Source: an uncultured Odoribacter sp.
GTDB lineage: Bacteria; Bacteroidota; Bacteroidia; Bacteroidales; Marinifilaceae
Direction: 5' to 3'
NCBI GenBank assembly: GCA_905193145.1
Contig: CAJJNP010000015.1
Location: 1-32,412, forward strand
Length of the DNA: 32,412 bases
The number at the start of each line of letters is the position of its first letter. The first letter of the stretch is position 1. Shown piece by piece: positions 1 through 8,100 of this stretch. The notes under the pieces are model-generated. The model was given only the letters and a program-made list of their open reading frames with translations, had not been told where the DNA came from and made no database searches. The position numbers were made by a program, and so were the translations under genes.

Positions 1-12
1 ATAGAAAAAGAT

Positions 13-1470
13 ATGAAGCAGAAATCTGACATAGGCTTGATAGGTTTGGCTGTAATGGGCGAGAATCTTGCTTTGAATTTTGAAAGTAAAGGTTTTACGG
101 TATCTGTATATAATCGAATTCATCCGGGAAGGGAAAATGCGGTGGATCGTTTTGTTAATGGACGTGGGGCAGGCAAGAATTTTCGACCTGCATATTCCGT
201 CAAGGAGTTGGTGGAATCTCTTGAGCGTCCGCGGAAGGTGATGATGATGATACGTGCCGGTGAGCCTGTTGATGAAATGATTGGGCAATTGGTTGAGTTT
301 TTGGAACCGGGAGATGTAATTATAGATGGTGGAAATTCTGACTTTAGAGATACAGAACGTCGGGTGAAACAAATGGAAGAGAGAGGGTTGCTTTATGTCG
401 GTACGGGTATCTCCGGAGGTGAAATTGGTGCATTGACCGGTCCGTCGGTAATGCCTGGAGGTTCTCCTGCAGCTTGGCCTTTAGTGAAGAATCTGCTGCA
501 AAGTGTGGCTGCTCATTTGGAGGATGGTACACCTTGCTGTGAATGGATTGGTTCAGGAGGAGCCGGGCATTATGTAAAGATGGTTCATAATGGAATTGAG
601 TATGGTGATATGCAGCTGATAGCTGAAAGTTATGCTATGTTGCGTAATTATTGGCAGTTGGATAATGATGAGATTGCGGATGTTTTTGCGGAATGGAATC
701 AGGGTGAGTTAGATAGTTATCTGATGGAGATTACTTCTGAGATTTGTCGCCGCAAGGAGGCGGATGGCAGTTGGTTGCTTGAGCATATCCTGGATGCCGC
801 CGGTCAGAAAGGCACCGGAAAGTTGACGGTGGCAGCAGCTTTGGATGAAAGTGATCCGTTGACATTGATAGCAGAGGCTGTCAATGCTCGTTTTCTTTCT
901 GCAATTCGAGATGAACGTATACAGGCTGCATCGTTATATAAGAAGGAAGAGGCTGTTCCTCAGACAACTGTTCCTACAGAGACATTGCGTCATGCTCTTT
1001 ATGCTTCTAAGCTGATTTCTTATGCACAGGGTTTTTCGTTGTTGCGTAGAGCTTCTTTGCATTATGGGTGGAATCTGGATTTAGGAATGTTAGCTCGTAT
1101 ATGGAGGAAAGGATGTATTATCCGTTCTGTCTTTTTGGGACAGATAACGCGTGCGTATGAAGTTGCTCCATCTTTGGAGAATTTATTGTTCGATGATTTT
1201 TTCCGGGCACGAATCCAGGAAGCGTTGCCTGCTTGGAGACAGGTGGCTGCTATTGCAATAACCACAGGAATTGCAGCTCCTTGTATGGTCTCCGGGTTGG
1301 CTTATTTTGATGGATTGTGTACAACAAATTCTTCTGCAAATATTATTCAGGCTCAGCGAGATTATTTTGGAGCCCATACGTATGAACGCATCGATGCTCC
1401 TCGGGGACAGTTCTTTCACACGGATTGGAATGAAACAGGAGGAAGTGCATCTAGAATTTATAATGTATAG
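13..1470 (+). CDS. gnd: 6-phosphogluconate dehydrogenase, decarboxylating
   Basis: Oxidises and decarboxylates 6-phosphogluconate to ribulose 5-phosphate, making NAD(P)H, in the cytosolic pentose phosphate pathway. The 485-residue product is full length for the family. An N-terminal Rossmann motif (GLAVMG, residues 11-16) is followed by DGGNS (105-109), the substrate-binding SGGEIGALTGPSVMPGG stretch (about 134-150) and the catalytic region KMVHNGIEYGDMQ (Lys189, Asn193, Glu196). The C-terminal all-helical domain is complete. zwf follows after 38 bp on the same strand, so the two oxidative-branch dehydrogenases are probably co-transcribed. The ATG at 13 is preceded by an A-rich stretch without a strong Shine-Dalgarno. 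The upstream promoter lies outside the window. Confidence 0.97.
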   Translation: MKQKSDIGLIGLAVMGENLALNFESKGFTVSVYNRIHPGRENAVDRFVNGRGAGKNFRPAYSVKELVESLERPRKVMMMIRAGEPVDEMIGQLVEFLEPGDVIIDGGNSDFRDTERRVKQMEERGLLYVGTGISGGEIGALTGPSVMPGGSPAAWPLVKNLLQSVAAHLEDGTPCCEWIGSGGAGHYVKMVHNGIEYGDMQLIAESYAMLRNYWQLDNDEIADVFAEWNQGELDSYLMEITSEICRRKEADGSWLLEHILDAAGQKGTGKLTVAAALDESDPLTLIAEAVNARFLSAIRDERIQAASLYKKEEAVPQTTVPTETLRHALYASKLISYAQGFSLLRRASLHYGWNLDLGMLARIWRKGCIIRSVFLGQITRAYEVAPSLENLLFDDFFRARIQEALPAWRQVAAIAITTGIAAPCMVSGLAYFDGLCTTNSSANIIQAQRDYFGAHTYERIDAPRGQFFHTDWNETGGSASRIYNV

Positions 1471-1508
1471 AAAATGAATGTTGGTAATTTATTAATAATG
1501 GTGTAGAT

Positions 1509-2990
1509 ATGACAAAACCGGAAAACCAGATATTAGTGATTTTTGGAGCCTCAGGTGATTTGACAAAACGTAAATTATTGCCTTCGCTCTTTGAATTGTT
1601 TGATCGCAACCTTTTGCCAGAGCATTTTGTGATTTTGGGTGTCGCTCGTACAGCTTTTTCAGACGAAGAGTTTCGTTCTGCGCAAAAAGAAAATTTAAAG
1701 CAGTTCCTGAAAGGTGAGAAACCAACAGACGAACGATTGGATGCCTTTTTAAATCAAGTGTATTACCTTGGTTTTGATACAGACAAGGTAGAGGAGTATC
1801 ATTTATTGGCCGAGAAAGTAACTACGTTGCGCGCTTTACATGATATCCCAGATAGGCTTCTTTATTACTTGGCTATTCCGCCACAAAAATATGCAATTGT
1901 TGCATCGGCATTGAAAGAGAGTGATTTGCATCAGGCGCAAGATGTAAATGGTTGGAGACGAATAATTGTTGAAAAGCCTTTTGGAAGTAATTTGCAGACG
2001 GCACAAGAGCTTAATCGTCAGCTTTGTTCTATTTTTGCTGAAGATGATATCTATCGTATAGATCATTTTTTAGGCAAAGAGACGGTACAGAATATTCTTG
2101 TTTTACGTTTTGCCAATCAGATTTTTGAATCGCTTTGGAATCGCAATTATATTGATTCGGTTGAGATATATGCCCAAGAAAAGTTGGGTGTAGAGAATAG
2201 AGGAAAATATTATGAAGGGGCAGGTGCTTTGCGTGATATGGTGCAAAATCATTTGATGCAATTGATGGGATTTGTTGCCATGGAAGCTCCGGCTGCTTTT
2301 GATGCAGAACTGATGCGTGATGAGGTAGCAAAGGTTTTTCGTTCTTTGCATCCGTTATCTCCGGCTGATGTGGTTCGTGGCCAGTATACTTCTGGGCAAG
2401 TTGGTGAGCAGCAATTGCCAGCTTATCGAGAAGAAAAAGGTGTATCAGCGTCGTCAACGACTGAAACTTACGTGGCAATGCGTTTTTATATCGATAATTG
2501 GCGTTGGGGTGGTGTACCTTTTTATTTTTATACGGGTAAGAGAATGGCTGCGGCCAGGTCTGAGATTGTGATTCATTTCAAGAATGTCCCTCACCATTTG
2601 TTTAATGGAATGTGTACTTACGGTTCATGTAATCAGTTGGTTTTGAAAGTGGATTCTCCGGAGAGTATTTCATTGAAATTTGGTTTGAAAGTACCGGGTT
2701 CCTTTTTTGAGGTGAAGCAGGTGAGTATGGATTTTGCCTATAATTCATTGTGTAATACTTATATTGCTACAGCATATGAGCGTTTGCTTTTGGATGCAAT
2801 GCAGGGCGATTCTACACTTTATACCCGAACCGATGCGTTGGAATTGAGTTGGCGTTTTATTGATCCGATACTTGAATATTGGGCGAAATATCCGGAACGT
2901 GGTTTGACTTATTATGCTGCTGGTAGTGAGGGACCGGAAGAGCGTAAGTGGCTTCTTCAACGTCGCCTTGCAGGAATGGATACATTGTAA
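1509..2990 (+). CDS. zwf: Glucose-6-phosphate 1-dehydrogenase
   Basis: Oxidises glucose 6-phosphate to 6-phosphoglucono-lactone, the entry step of the oxidative pentose phosphate branch. The 493-residue protein is normal length. It shows the dinucleotide-binding GASGDLTKRK motif (residues 13-22), EKPFG (155-159) and the active-site signature RIDHFLGKE (183-191), whose His and Lys are intact. It follows gnd by 38 bp. A lactonase gene (pgl), which I would expect next to zwf in many Bacteroides genomes, is not present downstream: a strong hairpin terminator begins right after the stop codon. Confidence 0.97.
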   Translation: MTKPENQILVIFGASGDLTKRKLLPSLFELFDRNLLPEHFVILGVARTAFSDEEFRSAQKENLKQFLKGEKPTDERLDAFLNQVYYLGFDTDKVEEYHLLAEKVTTLRALHDIPDRLLYYLAIPPQKYAIVASALKESDLHQAQDVNGWRRIIVEKPFGSNLQTAQELNRQLCSIFAEDDIYRIDHFLGKETVQNILVLRFANQIFESLWNRNYIDSVEIYAQEKLGVENRGKYYEGAGALRDMVQNHLMQLMGFVAMEAPAAFDAELMRDEVAKVFRSLHPLSPADVVRGQYTSGQVGEQQLPAYREEKGVSASSTTETYVAMRFYIDNWRWGGVPFYFYTGKRMAAARSEIVIHFKNVPHHLFNGMCTYGSCNQLVLKVDSPESISLKFGLKVPGSFFEVKQVSMDFAYNSLCNTYIATAYERLLLDAMQGDSTLYTRTDALELSWRFIDPILEYWAKYPERGLTYYAAGSEGPEERKWLLQRRLAGMDTL

Positions 2991-2991
2991 C

Positions 2992-3019
2992 AAAAAAGCC
3001 ACCTTTCAAGGTGGCTTTT
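2992..3019. terminator. Bidirectional rho-independent terminator between zwf and tRNA-Asn
   Basis: A perfect inverted repeat (AAAAGCCACCTT at 2994-3005 and AAGGTGGCTTTT at 3008-3019) forms a GC-cored hairpin flanked by A and T runs on both sides. It lies between the plus-strand zwf stop and the 3' end of the minus-strand tRNA, so it can end transcription from both directions. Confidence 0.9.
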
Positions 3020-3021
3020 AG

Positions 3022-3095
3022 CTCCTCAGGTAGGACTTGAACCTACGACCTACGGATTAACAGTCCGCCGCTCTAACCAACTGAGCTACTAAGGA
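3022..3095 (-). tRNA. tRNA-Asn (anticodon GTT), copy 1
   Basis: On the minus strand the RNA begins TCCTTAGTAGCTCAGTTGG and folds as a cloverleaf. The 7-bp acceptor stem TCCTTAG/CTGAGGA has one G-U pair; the anticodon loop reads CTGTTAA, giving anticodon GTT (Asn); the T arm contains GGTTCAAGTCC. The discriminator is G and CCA is not encoded. It is identical to the copy 103 bp upstream in the direction of transcription and is probably cut from the same precursor. Confidence 0.96.
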
Positions 3096-3124
3096 ATGTT
3101 GCTTTTGAGTGTCTGATAACTTGG

Positions 3125-3198
3125 CTCCTCAGGTAGGACTTGAACCTACGACCTACGGATTAACAGTCCGCCGCTCTAACCAACTGAGCTACTAAGGA
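3125..3198 (-). tRNA. tRNA-Asn (anticodon GTT), copy 2
   Basis: The same 74-nt cloverleaf as the neighbouring tRNA-Asn, with anticodon GTT, no encoded CCA and no sequence difference that I can see. It is the promoter-proximal copy. A consensus Bacteroides-type promoter lies just upstream (3218-3248, minus strand). A 29-bp spacer separates the two genes. Confidence 0.96.
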
Positions 3199-3217
3199 AT
3201 TTCCCTCAAAAGCGATG

Positions 3218-3248
3218 CAAAGATAGGTGCTTTTTTGAAACCTGCAAA
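3218..3248 (-). promoter_or_regulatory. Consensus Bacteroides-type promoter for the tRNA-Asn pair
   Basis: On the minus strand a -33 element TTTG (3245-3248) is separated by exactly 19 nt from a -7 element TATCTTTG (3218-3225). This matches the Bacteroides consensus TTTG-N19-21-TAnnTTTG at every fixed base. Transcription would start around 3211, about 12 nt before the first tRNA. Confidence 0.85.
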
Positions 3249-3331
3249 ATTTTGAGCGAAAAAATATCGATAAAAATGATTTTTTTCTTGGAAAATATGG
3301 TTGGAAGATTCTTGGAAATATGCTCGATATG

Positions 3332-3345
3332 CAGCAAATTTGCTG
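3332..3345. promoter_or_regulatory. 14-bp perfect palindrome upstream of the PAS gene
   Basis: CAGCAAATTTGCTG is its own reverse complement and ends 19 bp before the ATG at 3365. It could be an operator for a dimeric regulator or a small hairpin in the leader. Only its position and symmetry support this; about two such 14-mers are expected by chance in 32 kb. Confidence 0.35.
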
Positions 3346-3364
3346 AAAATTAAATTGATTGACT

Positions 3365-3706
3365 ATGGATTATTTTAAGGAAGTGAATCTGGCTGTCACC
3401 ATTTGTGACAAGGATGGTAAGATTATAGAAATGAATGATAAGTCCCGTAAGACCTTTTTGAAGCCTGGACGTGAAGATTTGATTGGTAAGAATGTCTTGG
3501 ATTGTCATCCGGAACCGGCTCGGTCTATGTTGGCAGATATGTTAAAGAATCCGCGCACAAATGCCTATACAATAGAAAAAGAAGGTGTAAAAAAGCTGAT
3601 TTATCAGACTCCTTGGTATGAAAATGGTGAATTCATGGGATTTATGGAGCTTTCAATGGAAATACCATTTGAGATGAAGCATGCGATAAGGACTCCAAAG
3701 AAATAA
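3365..3706 (+). CDS. Small stand-alone PAS-domain protein
   Basis: A 113-residue protein made of one PAS-like sensor domain with no kinase, cyclase or DNA-binding output. The N-terminal strand pattern (AVTICDKDGKIIEMND, near the start) is the usual PAS opening. A central LDCHPEPAR motif resembles the CHP motif of PAS domains found with DUF438 proteins, where ligand or haem binding has been proposed. The C-terminal half (WYENGEFMGFMELSMEI) fits the final PAS strands. I chose ATG 3365 over the in-frame TTG at 3359, which would add only two residues. It lies 51 bp upstream of purD but may have its own promoter. The ligand and partner are unknown. Confidence 0.8.
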   Translation: MDYFKEVNLAVTICDKDGKIIEMNDKSRKTFLKPGREDLIGKNVLDCHPEPARSMLADMLKNPRTNAYTIEKEGVKKLIYQTPWYENGEFMGFMELSMEIPFEMKHAIRTPKK

Positions 3707-3712
3707 TTTTGT

Positions 3713-3720
3713 TAATTTTG
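3713..3720 (+). promoter_or_regulatory. Possible -7 element for purD
   Basis: TAATTTTG fits the Bacteroides -7 consensus TAnnTTTG and sits 37 bp before the purD ATG. No TTTG or TTG is found at the expected -33 distance, so this is a half-supported promoter. Confidence 0.4.
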
Positions 3721-3757
3721 CATTCGACATTATTTATATCATCTAAGAATTGGGATT

Positions 3758-5041
3758 ATGAGAGTATTATTATTGGGAGGAGGAGGACGTGAGCATGCCT
3801 TGGCATGGAAAATAGCACAAAGTCCGCAGTTGGAAAAATTATATATCGCACCAGGTAATGCTGGTACGGCTGCGCTAGCTGAAAATGTTGGTATTGCTGT
3901 TACAGATTTTAAAGCAATAGCAGATTTTATTGCAGAGAAGAAAATTCAATTGTTGGTGGTAGGACCGGAAGATCCGTTGGTAGAGGGAATTCGTGATTTC
4001 TTACAGGCAGATAGTCGTTTTGCAGAATTGATGATTGTGGGACCAGGTAAAGATGGTGCAATACTGGAAGGTAGTAAGGATTTTGCCAAGCAGTTTATGC
4101 GGCGTCATGGAATTCCTACTGCGGGATATATGACTGTGACTTCAAATAATATCGCAGAAGGACAACAATTTCTAACCACTTTAAAGCCTCCTTATGTACT
4201 AAAGGCTGATGGTTTGGCTGCCGGGAAGGGAGTGTTGATTATTAATGACTTGAAAGAAGCACAAGATGAGCTGAAGGAGATGTTGGATGGAAAGTTCGGA
4301 AAAGCAAGTTGCCGCGTGGTGATTGAAGAGTTTTTGCATGGGATCGAGATTTCTGTTTTTGCAATAACAGATGGTAAAGATTATAGGATCTTGGGCTCTG
4401 CTAAAGACTATAAACGAATCGGCGAGGGTGATACAGGATTGAATACGGGTGGAATGGGAGCCGTTTCTCCAGTTCCGTTTGCTGATGCTGAATTTAATAA
4501 GAAGGTGGAAGAACTGATTGTGCGTCCTACTGTGGAAGGGTTACGGAAAGATGGTATTGACTATCGTGGTTTTATTTTCTTTGGTTTGATGAATGATGGT
4601 GGTAATCCTGCTGTTATTGAGTATAATGTGCGTATGGGGGATCCTGAAACAGAGGTCGTGATGCCGCGTTTGAAAACAGATATTCTTGAGTTGTTCGCAG
4701 CTACGTCAACCGGTCGTTTGGCAGAAGCTGCATTTGAATTGGACGAACGTTATTGTACAACAGTGATGTTGGTTGCAGGTGGATATCCTGGCTCTTATGA
4801 AAAAGGTAATGTTATTACAGGATTGGAGAATGTAAAAGACAGTATCGTTTTCCATGCAGGCACAAAATTGACTGATGGGCAAGTCTTGACTAATGGAGGC
4901 CGTGTTATGGCAGTCAGTTCTTATGGAACGACTATGGAGGAGGCTCTTGCTTTGTCGTATAAGAATGTAGAGCATCTCAAATTCAAGGATATGAATTTCC
5001 GTCGTGATATCGGACAGGATTTGTTGAAATTGGTTCGTTGA
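3758..5041 (+). CDS. purD: Phosphoribosylamine-glycine ligase (GAR synthetase)
   Basis: Joins glycine to 5-phosphoribosylamine with ATP, the second step of de novo purine synthesis, in the cytosol. The 427-residue length is typical. The N-terminal domain opens with LLLGGGGREHALA; the ATP-grasp core shows Lys149 and the glycine-rich loop DGLAAGKG (151-158); the metal-binding set is EYNVRMGDPETE (Glu288, Asn290, 294-299); a C-terminal domain follows. It is monofunctional, not fused to purM or purN. A gene for a membrane protein follows after 20 bp and may be co-transcribed. Confidence 0.97.
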   Translation: MRVLLLGGGGREHALAWKIAQSPQLEKLYIAPGNAGTAALAENVGIAVTDFKAIADFIAEKKIQLLVVGPEDPLVEGIRDFLQADSRFAELMIVGPGKDGAILEGSKDFAKQFMRRHGIPTAGYMTVTSNNIAEGQQFLTTLKPPYVLKADGLAAGKGVLIINDLKEAQDELKEMLDGKFGKASCRVVIEEFLHGIEISVFAITDGKDYRILGSAKDYKRIGEGDTGLNTGGMGAVSPVPFADAEFNKKVEELIVRPTVEGLRKDGIDYRGFIFFGLMNDGGNPAVIEYNVRMGDPETEVVMPRLKTDILELFAATSTGRLAEAAFELDERYCTTVMLVAGGYPGSYEKGNVITGLENVKDSIVFHAGTKLTDGQVLTNGGRVMAVSSYGTTMEEALALSYKNVEHLKFKDMNFRRDIGQDLLKLVR

Positions 5042-5061
5042 TATTTTTTGATTGATTATAG

Positions 5062-6030
5062 ATGAATAAATTTTTACAATCCAAGAGTCTATATATGCTT
5101 TTTATATTGCCGTTCATAGTAGCGGCAATTACTTTGTTAAGTAAGTGGGTGCCGGGACATCAGATAGCAAGTGTTCCGGTACATGGCTGTATAGACATTG
5201 CTTTTATCCATTCGTTAAACGAGACATGGCAATCTGTCATAGGTGGTGTTGTGATGCTTGGTGTGGCATATATGATTTTTTTGATTAGTAATATTTTTAA
5301 ATTGCTGTATCAACGAACGACCTTGCCTTCTTTGCTATATATCTTGTTGACTTCGGGTATTATGGTAAGTATTGGATTTAATTATCTGCTAATCGCTGTT
5401 TTTATTGTTGGCCTTGCAGTGGCGTGCTTGCAGTCTGCGATTTACAATACAAAAAATAATGCCTCTCTTTTTGATTTTGGAGCATTGATGATGTTGGCAG
5501 TAGCGATTTATCCTAAGTTTGTTCTTTTGTTGATATGGGCTTTGTGTGCAGTGCTTTTCTCCGGACGTTCAACGATTAAGGATGTAATGGCTTTGCTTGT
5601 TGGATTTTGTGCGCCTGTCATTTTTGTCGTTTTTTATTATTATTGGACTGATTCGTTGGCAATGTTGCCCGGGCGGTTTATGACAAGCCTTACAATAGGC
5701 AATTATATTCATCATTTGCCTACGGTGGAGATAATACGTTTGTGCTTGTTGTTTATGTTGCTGATGGTTGCCTTGTTGCATTTCTTTTTGAAATATTCGG
5801 CAATGATGGTTTATCAGCGTAGGGGAATGACCTCTTTGGTCTCGATGTTATTATTTCTGATTGTTACTTTGGTTGCCGTACCGGGTAATTATTATGATTT
5901 TATGTATATGCTGGCTTTCCCGCTGGTTTTTATTTATTCGCATTATTTTATTGTCCAGCGGGTGAAGATGGTAAATGATTTGATGTTTATTCTGTTGCTT
6001 TGTGCTTGTTTTCTTAGTTATTTTATCTGA
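5062..6030 (+). CDS. Polytopic inner-membrane protein, DUF6427-like
   Basis: A 322-residue, very hydrophobic protein with about nine or ten predicted membrane segments, starting with one at residues 10-28. Charged residues are rare and confined to short loops. No catalytic motif is visible. It resembles the uncharacterised DUF6427 membrane proteins of Bacteroidetes, but that is recall, not a search result. It lies 20 bp after purD on the same strand and overlaps the 3' end of the converging dihydroorotase gene by 8 bp. No terminator hairpin separates the convergent pair. Function unknown. Confidence 0.85.
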   Translation: MNKFLQSKSLYMLFILPFIVAAITLLSKWVPGHQIASVPVHGCIDIAFIHSLNETWQSVIGGVVMLGVAYMIFLISNIFKLLYQRTTLPSLLYILLTSGIMVSIGFNYLLIAVFIVGLAVACLQSAIYNTKNNASLFDFGALMMLAVAIYPKFVLLLIWALCAVLFSGRSTIKDVMALLVGFCAPVIFVVFYYYWTDSLAMLPGRFMTSLTIGNYIHHLPTVEIIRLCLLFMLLMVALLHFFLKYSAMMVYQRRGMTSLVSMLLFLIVTLVAVPGNYYDFMYMLAFPLVFIYSHYFIVQRVKMVNDLMFILLLCACFLSYFI

Positions 6031-7348
6031 TAAAGGTCAGTAGTTCGCCTCGGCTGTCTGAAGGGAATTCTCCTCGGTCATAAACTATAATTCCGTTGAC
6101 TATTGTGGTACGTACCTGATAGTGGAAAGTTTGTCCTTCCAAGGGAGACCAGCCGCATTGATAGAGGATATTCTCTTTGCTCACTGTCCAGCTATTCTTT
6201 TGGACGATGCAAATATCTGCTTTATAGCCTTCCCGTAAGAAACCACGTCCTTCAATGCGGAATAGTCGGGCTGGAGCGTGACACATTCCTTCAACGACTT
6301 TTTCGTATGTAATTTCGCCTCGTTCTGCTAATTCCAGCATGATGGTGAGGGAATGCTGGACCAGGGGTCCTCCGCTTGCAGCTTGTGTGTATGAACCGCT
6401 CTTGTCTTCGATGGTGTGAGGAGCATGGTCTGTTGCGATAATATCCAACACACCTTCATTCACTCCTTTTAATAGTGCCAGACGGTCATTCTCCGTTTTT
6501 ATTGCAGGATTCCAGCGCACGAAATTTCCTTTTTCACGATAGGCTTCATCATTAAACCATAAGTGATGTACGCATACTTCACCGGTAATCATTTTCTCTT
6601 CCGGTAGTCCGCGGTCAAGTAAAGCAAGCTCTTCGGCTGTACTTAAATGGAGTATATGAAGTCTGCTTCCGTATTTTTTAGCTAATGTGGTTGCCAGGGA
6701 TGAACTTTTTAGACAGGCTTCACGGCTTCGTATGAGAGGATGGCAATAAGCAGGAATGTCGTCTCCATATTTTTCTTTATAAAGCGCAAGGTTGCTATTG
6801 ATAGTGGGCGTATCCTCGCAGTGCGTTGCAATCAATAAAGGGGATTCTGCAAATAAACGTTCCAATGCCGGAATTCCATCTATGAGTAAGTTTCCAGTAG
6901 AGGCTCCCATGAATGCCTTTATACCACAAGTCGTACGAGGATCAACTCGTTTGATTTCGTTGATGTTATTGCTGGTGGCACCTAAGTAAAAAGAATAGTT
7001 TACTAGGGATGTTCGGGCTGCAATTTCTTGTTTTTCGCGTAAAAGGGCATTTGTAGTGGTAGGCGGTTTTACATTGGGCATGTCCATGAAGGAGGTAACA
7101 CCTCCTGCTGCTGCAGCTTTACTGCCTTCTGCGATATTTCCTTTGTGGGTCATCCCCGGTTCTCTGAAATGTACTTGGTCATCAATAACGCCAGGGAGCA
7201 CATAACAATTTTCAGCGTGTATGATTTCACAACCTTCCGTATCTGCCTCTGGAGTAATAGACAATATTCGGTCGTTTTCGATGATGATGTCAGCTTTATA
7301 TTGCTTACCTTCGTTTATGAGTGTTCCTCCTTTGATGACCTTTTTCAT
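6023..7348 (-). CDS. pyrC: Dihydroorotase (amidohydrolase family)
   Basis: Cyclises N-carbamoyl-aspartate to dihydroorotate in de novo pyrimidine synthesis. The 441-residue protein has the amidohydrolase metal set: QVHFREPG (58-65), ATHCED (His176), HILHLS (His231, His234) and ATDHAPH (Asp307), with KAFMGASTG (144-152) between them. The usual HxH pair after the first strand is Gln58-x-His60. The protein looks otherwise intact, and the length and REPG motif favour dihydroorotase over allantoinase or hydantoinase. It is the last gene of a minus-strand operon, 8 bp after the glycosyltransferase gene. Confidence 0.92.
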   Translation of the reverse strand: MKKVIKGGTLINEGKQYKADIIIENDRILSITPEADTEGCEIIHAENCYVLPGVIDDQVHFREPGMTHKGNIAEGSKAAAAGGVTSFMDMPNVKPPTTTNALLREKQEIAARTSLVNYSFYLGATSNNINEIKRVDPRTTCGIKAFMGASTGNLLIDGIPALERLFAESPLLIATHCEDTPTINSNLALYKEKYGDDIPAYCHPLIRSREACLKSSSLATTLAKKYGSRLHILHLSTAEELALLDRGLPEEKMITGEVCVHHLWFNDEAYREKGNFVRWNPAIKTENDRLALLKGVNEGVLDIIATDHAPHTIEDKSGSYTQAASGGPLVQHSLTIMLELAERGEITYEKVVEGMCHAPARLFRIEGRGFLREGYKADICIVQKNSWTVSKENILYQCGWSPLEGQTFHYQVRTTIVNGIIVYDRGEFPSDSRGELLTFIR

Positions 7349-7356
7349 ATCAATGT

Positions 7357-8088
7357 TTAATTACGTTTTTTGATTTTACCGAACATGGCACGGAATTTCA
7401 TGGTAATCACTCCAAAGACGGCTTCTTTGATGATACCCTTACTCATTTTAGAAGTTCCTAATGTGCGGTCTGTAAATATAATTGGCACTTCTTTAAGTGC
7501 AAATCCCAATGTTGTTGCAGTAAATTTCATTTCTATTTGGAATGCATAGCCTTTGAAACGGATGTTTTCCAAATCGATGGTTTCTAAAACTTTACGAGTG
7601 TAACATACAAATCCGGCTGTTGAGTCGTGAACTTTCATGCCGGTAATCATTCTCACATATTTTGATGCAAAATATGATAACAATACACGGCTCATGGGCC
7701 AATTAACAACATTTACCCCTGTTACATATCGTGAGCCGACAGATAGGTCAGCCCCCTCTACACAAGCTTCATAAAGGCGTACCAAGTCATGAGGATTGTG
7801 TGAGAAATCGGCATCCATTTCGAAAATGTAGCCATAGCCATGTTCCAATGCCCATTTAAATCCGGTGATATAGGCTGTTCCTAAGCCGAGTTTGCCTTTT
7901 CGTTCCACCATGTAAAGATGTTCGAATTCTTGTTGTAGTCTCTTGACTATGGCAGCTGTTCCATCCGGAGAATTGTCTTCTATAATTAGAATATGGAATT
8001 CCGGTTTTAAGGAAAAAACACAACGAACAATGTTTTCAATATTTTCTTTTTCGTTGTATGTGGGGATGATGACTAATCTGTTATTCAC
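7357..8088 (-). CDS. Polyprenol-phosphate mannosyltransferase-like GT2 glycosyltransferase
   Basis: A 243-residue family 2 glycosyltransferase resembling dolichol/polyprenol-phosphate mannose synthase, which moves a sugar from a nucleotide donor to a lipid phosphate at the cytoplasmic face of the membrane. Motifs: IIPTYNEKENI (7-17), EDNSPDGT (37-44), the metal-binding DAD (92-94) within FEMDADFSHNP, and VGSRYV (117-122). It lacks the C-terminal membrane segments of the longer forms, so it is the soluble catalytic type. It sits 12 bp after murF and 8 bp before pyrC. The sugar and lipid acceptor are inferred from family only. Confidence 0.88.
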   Translation of the reverse strand: MNNRLVIIPTYNEKENIENIVRCVFSLKPEFHILIIEDNSPDGTAAIVKRLQQEFEHLYMVERKGKLGLGTAYITGFKWALEHGYGYIFEMDADFSHNPHDLVRLYEACVEGADLSVGSRYVTGVNVVNWPMSRVLLSYFASKYVRMITGMKVHDSTAGFVCYTRKVLETIDLENIRFKGYAFQIEMKFTATTLGFALKEVPIIFTDRTLGTSKMSKGIIKEAVFGVITMKFRAMFGKIKKRN

Positions 8089-8100
8089 TGTTTCAAATGA

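Noticed and set aside
3021..3200. A short repeat array resembling CRISPR
   Set aside because: The two repeat copies are complete tRNA-Asn genes; there are only two units and the spacer is ordinary flanking DNA.
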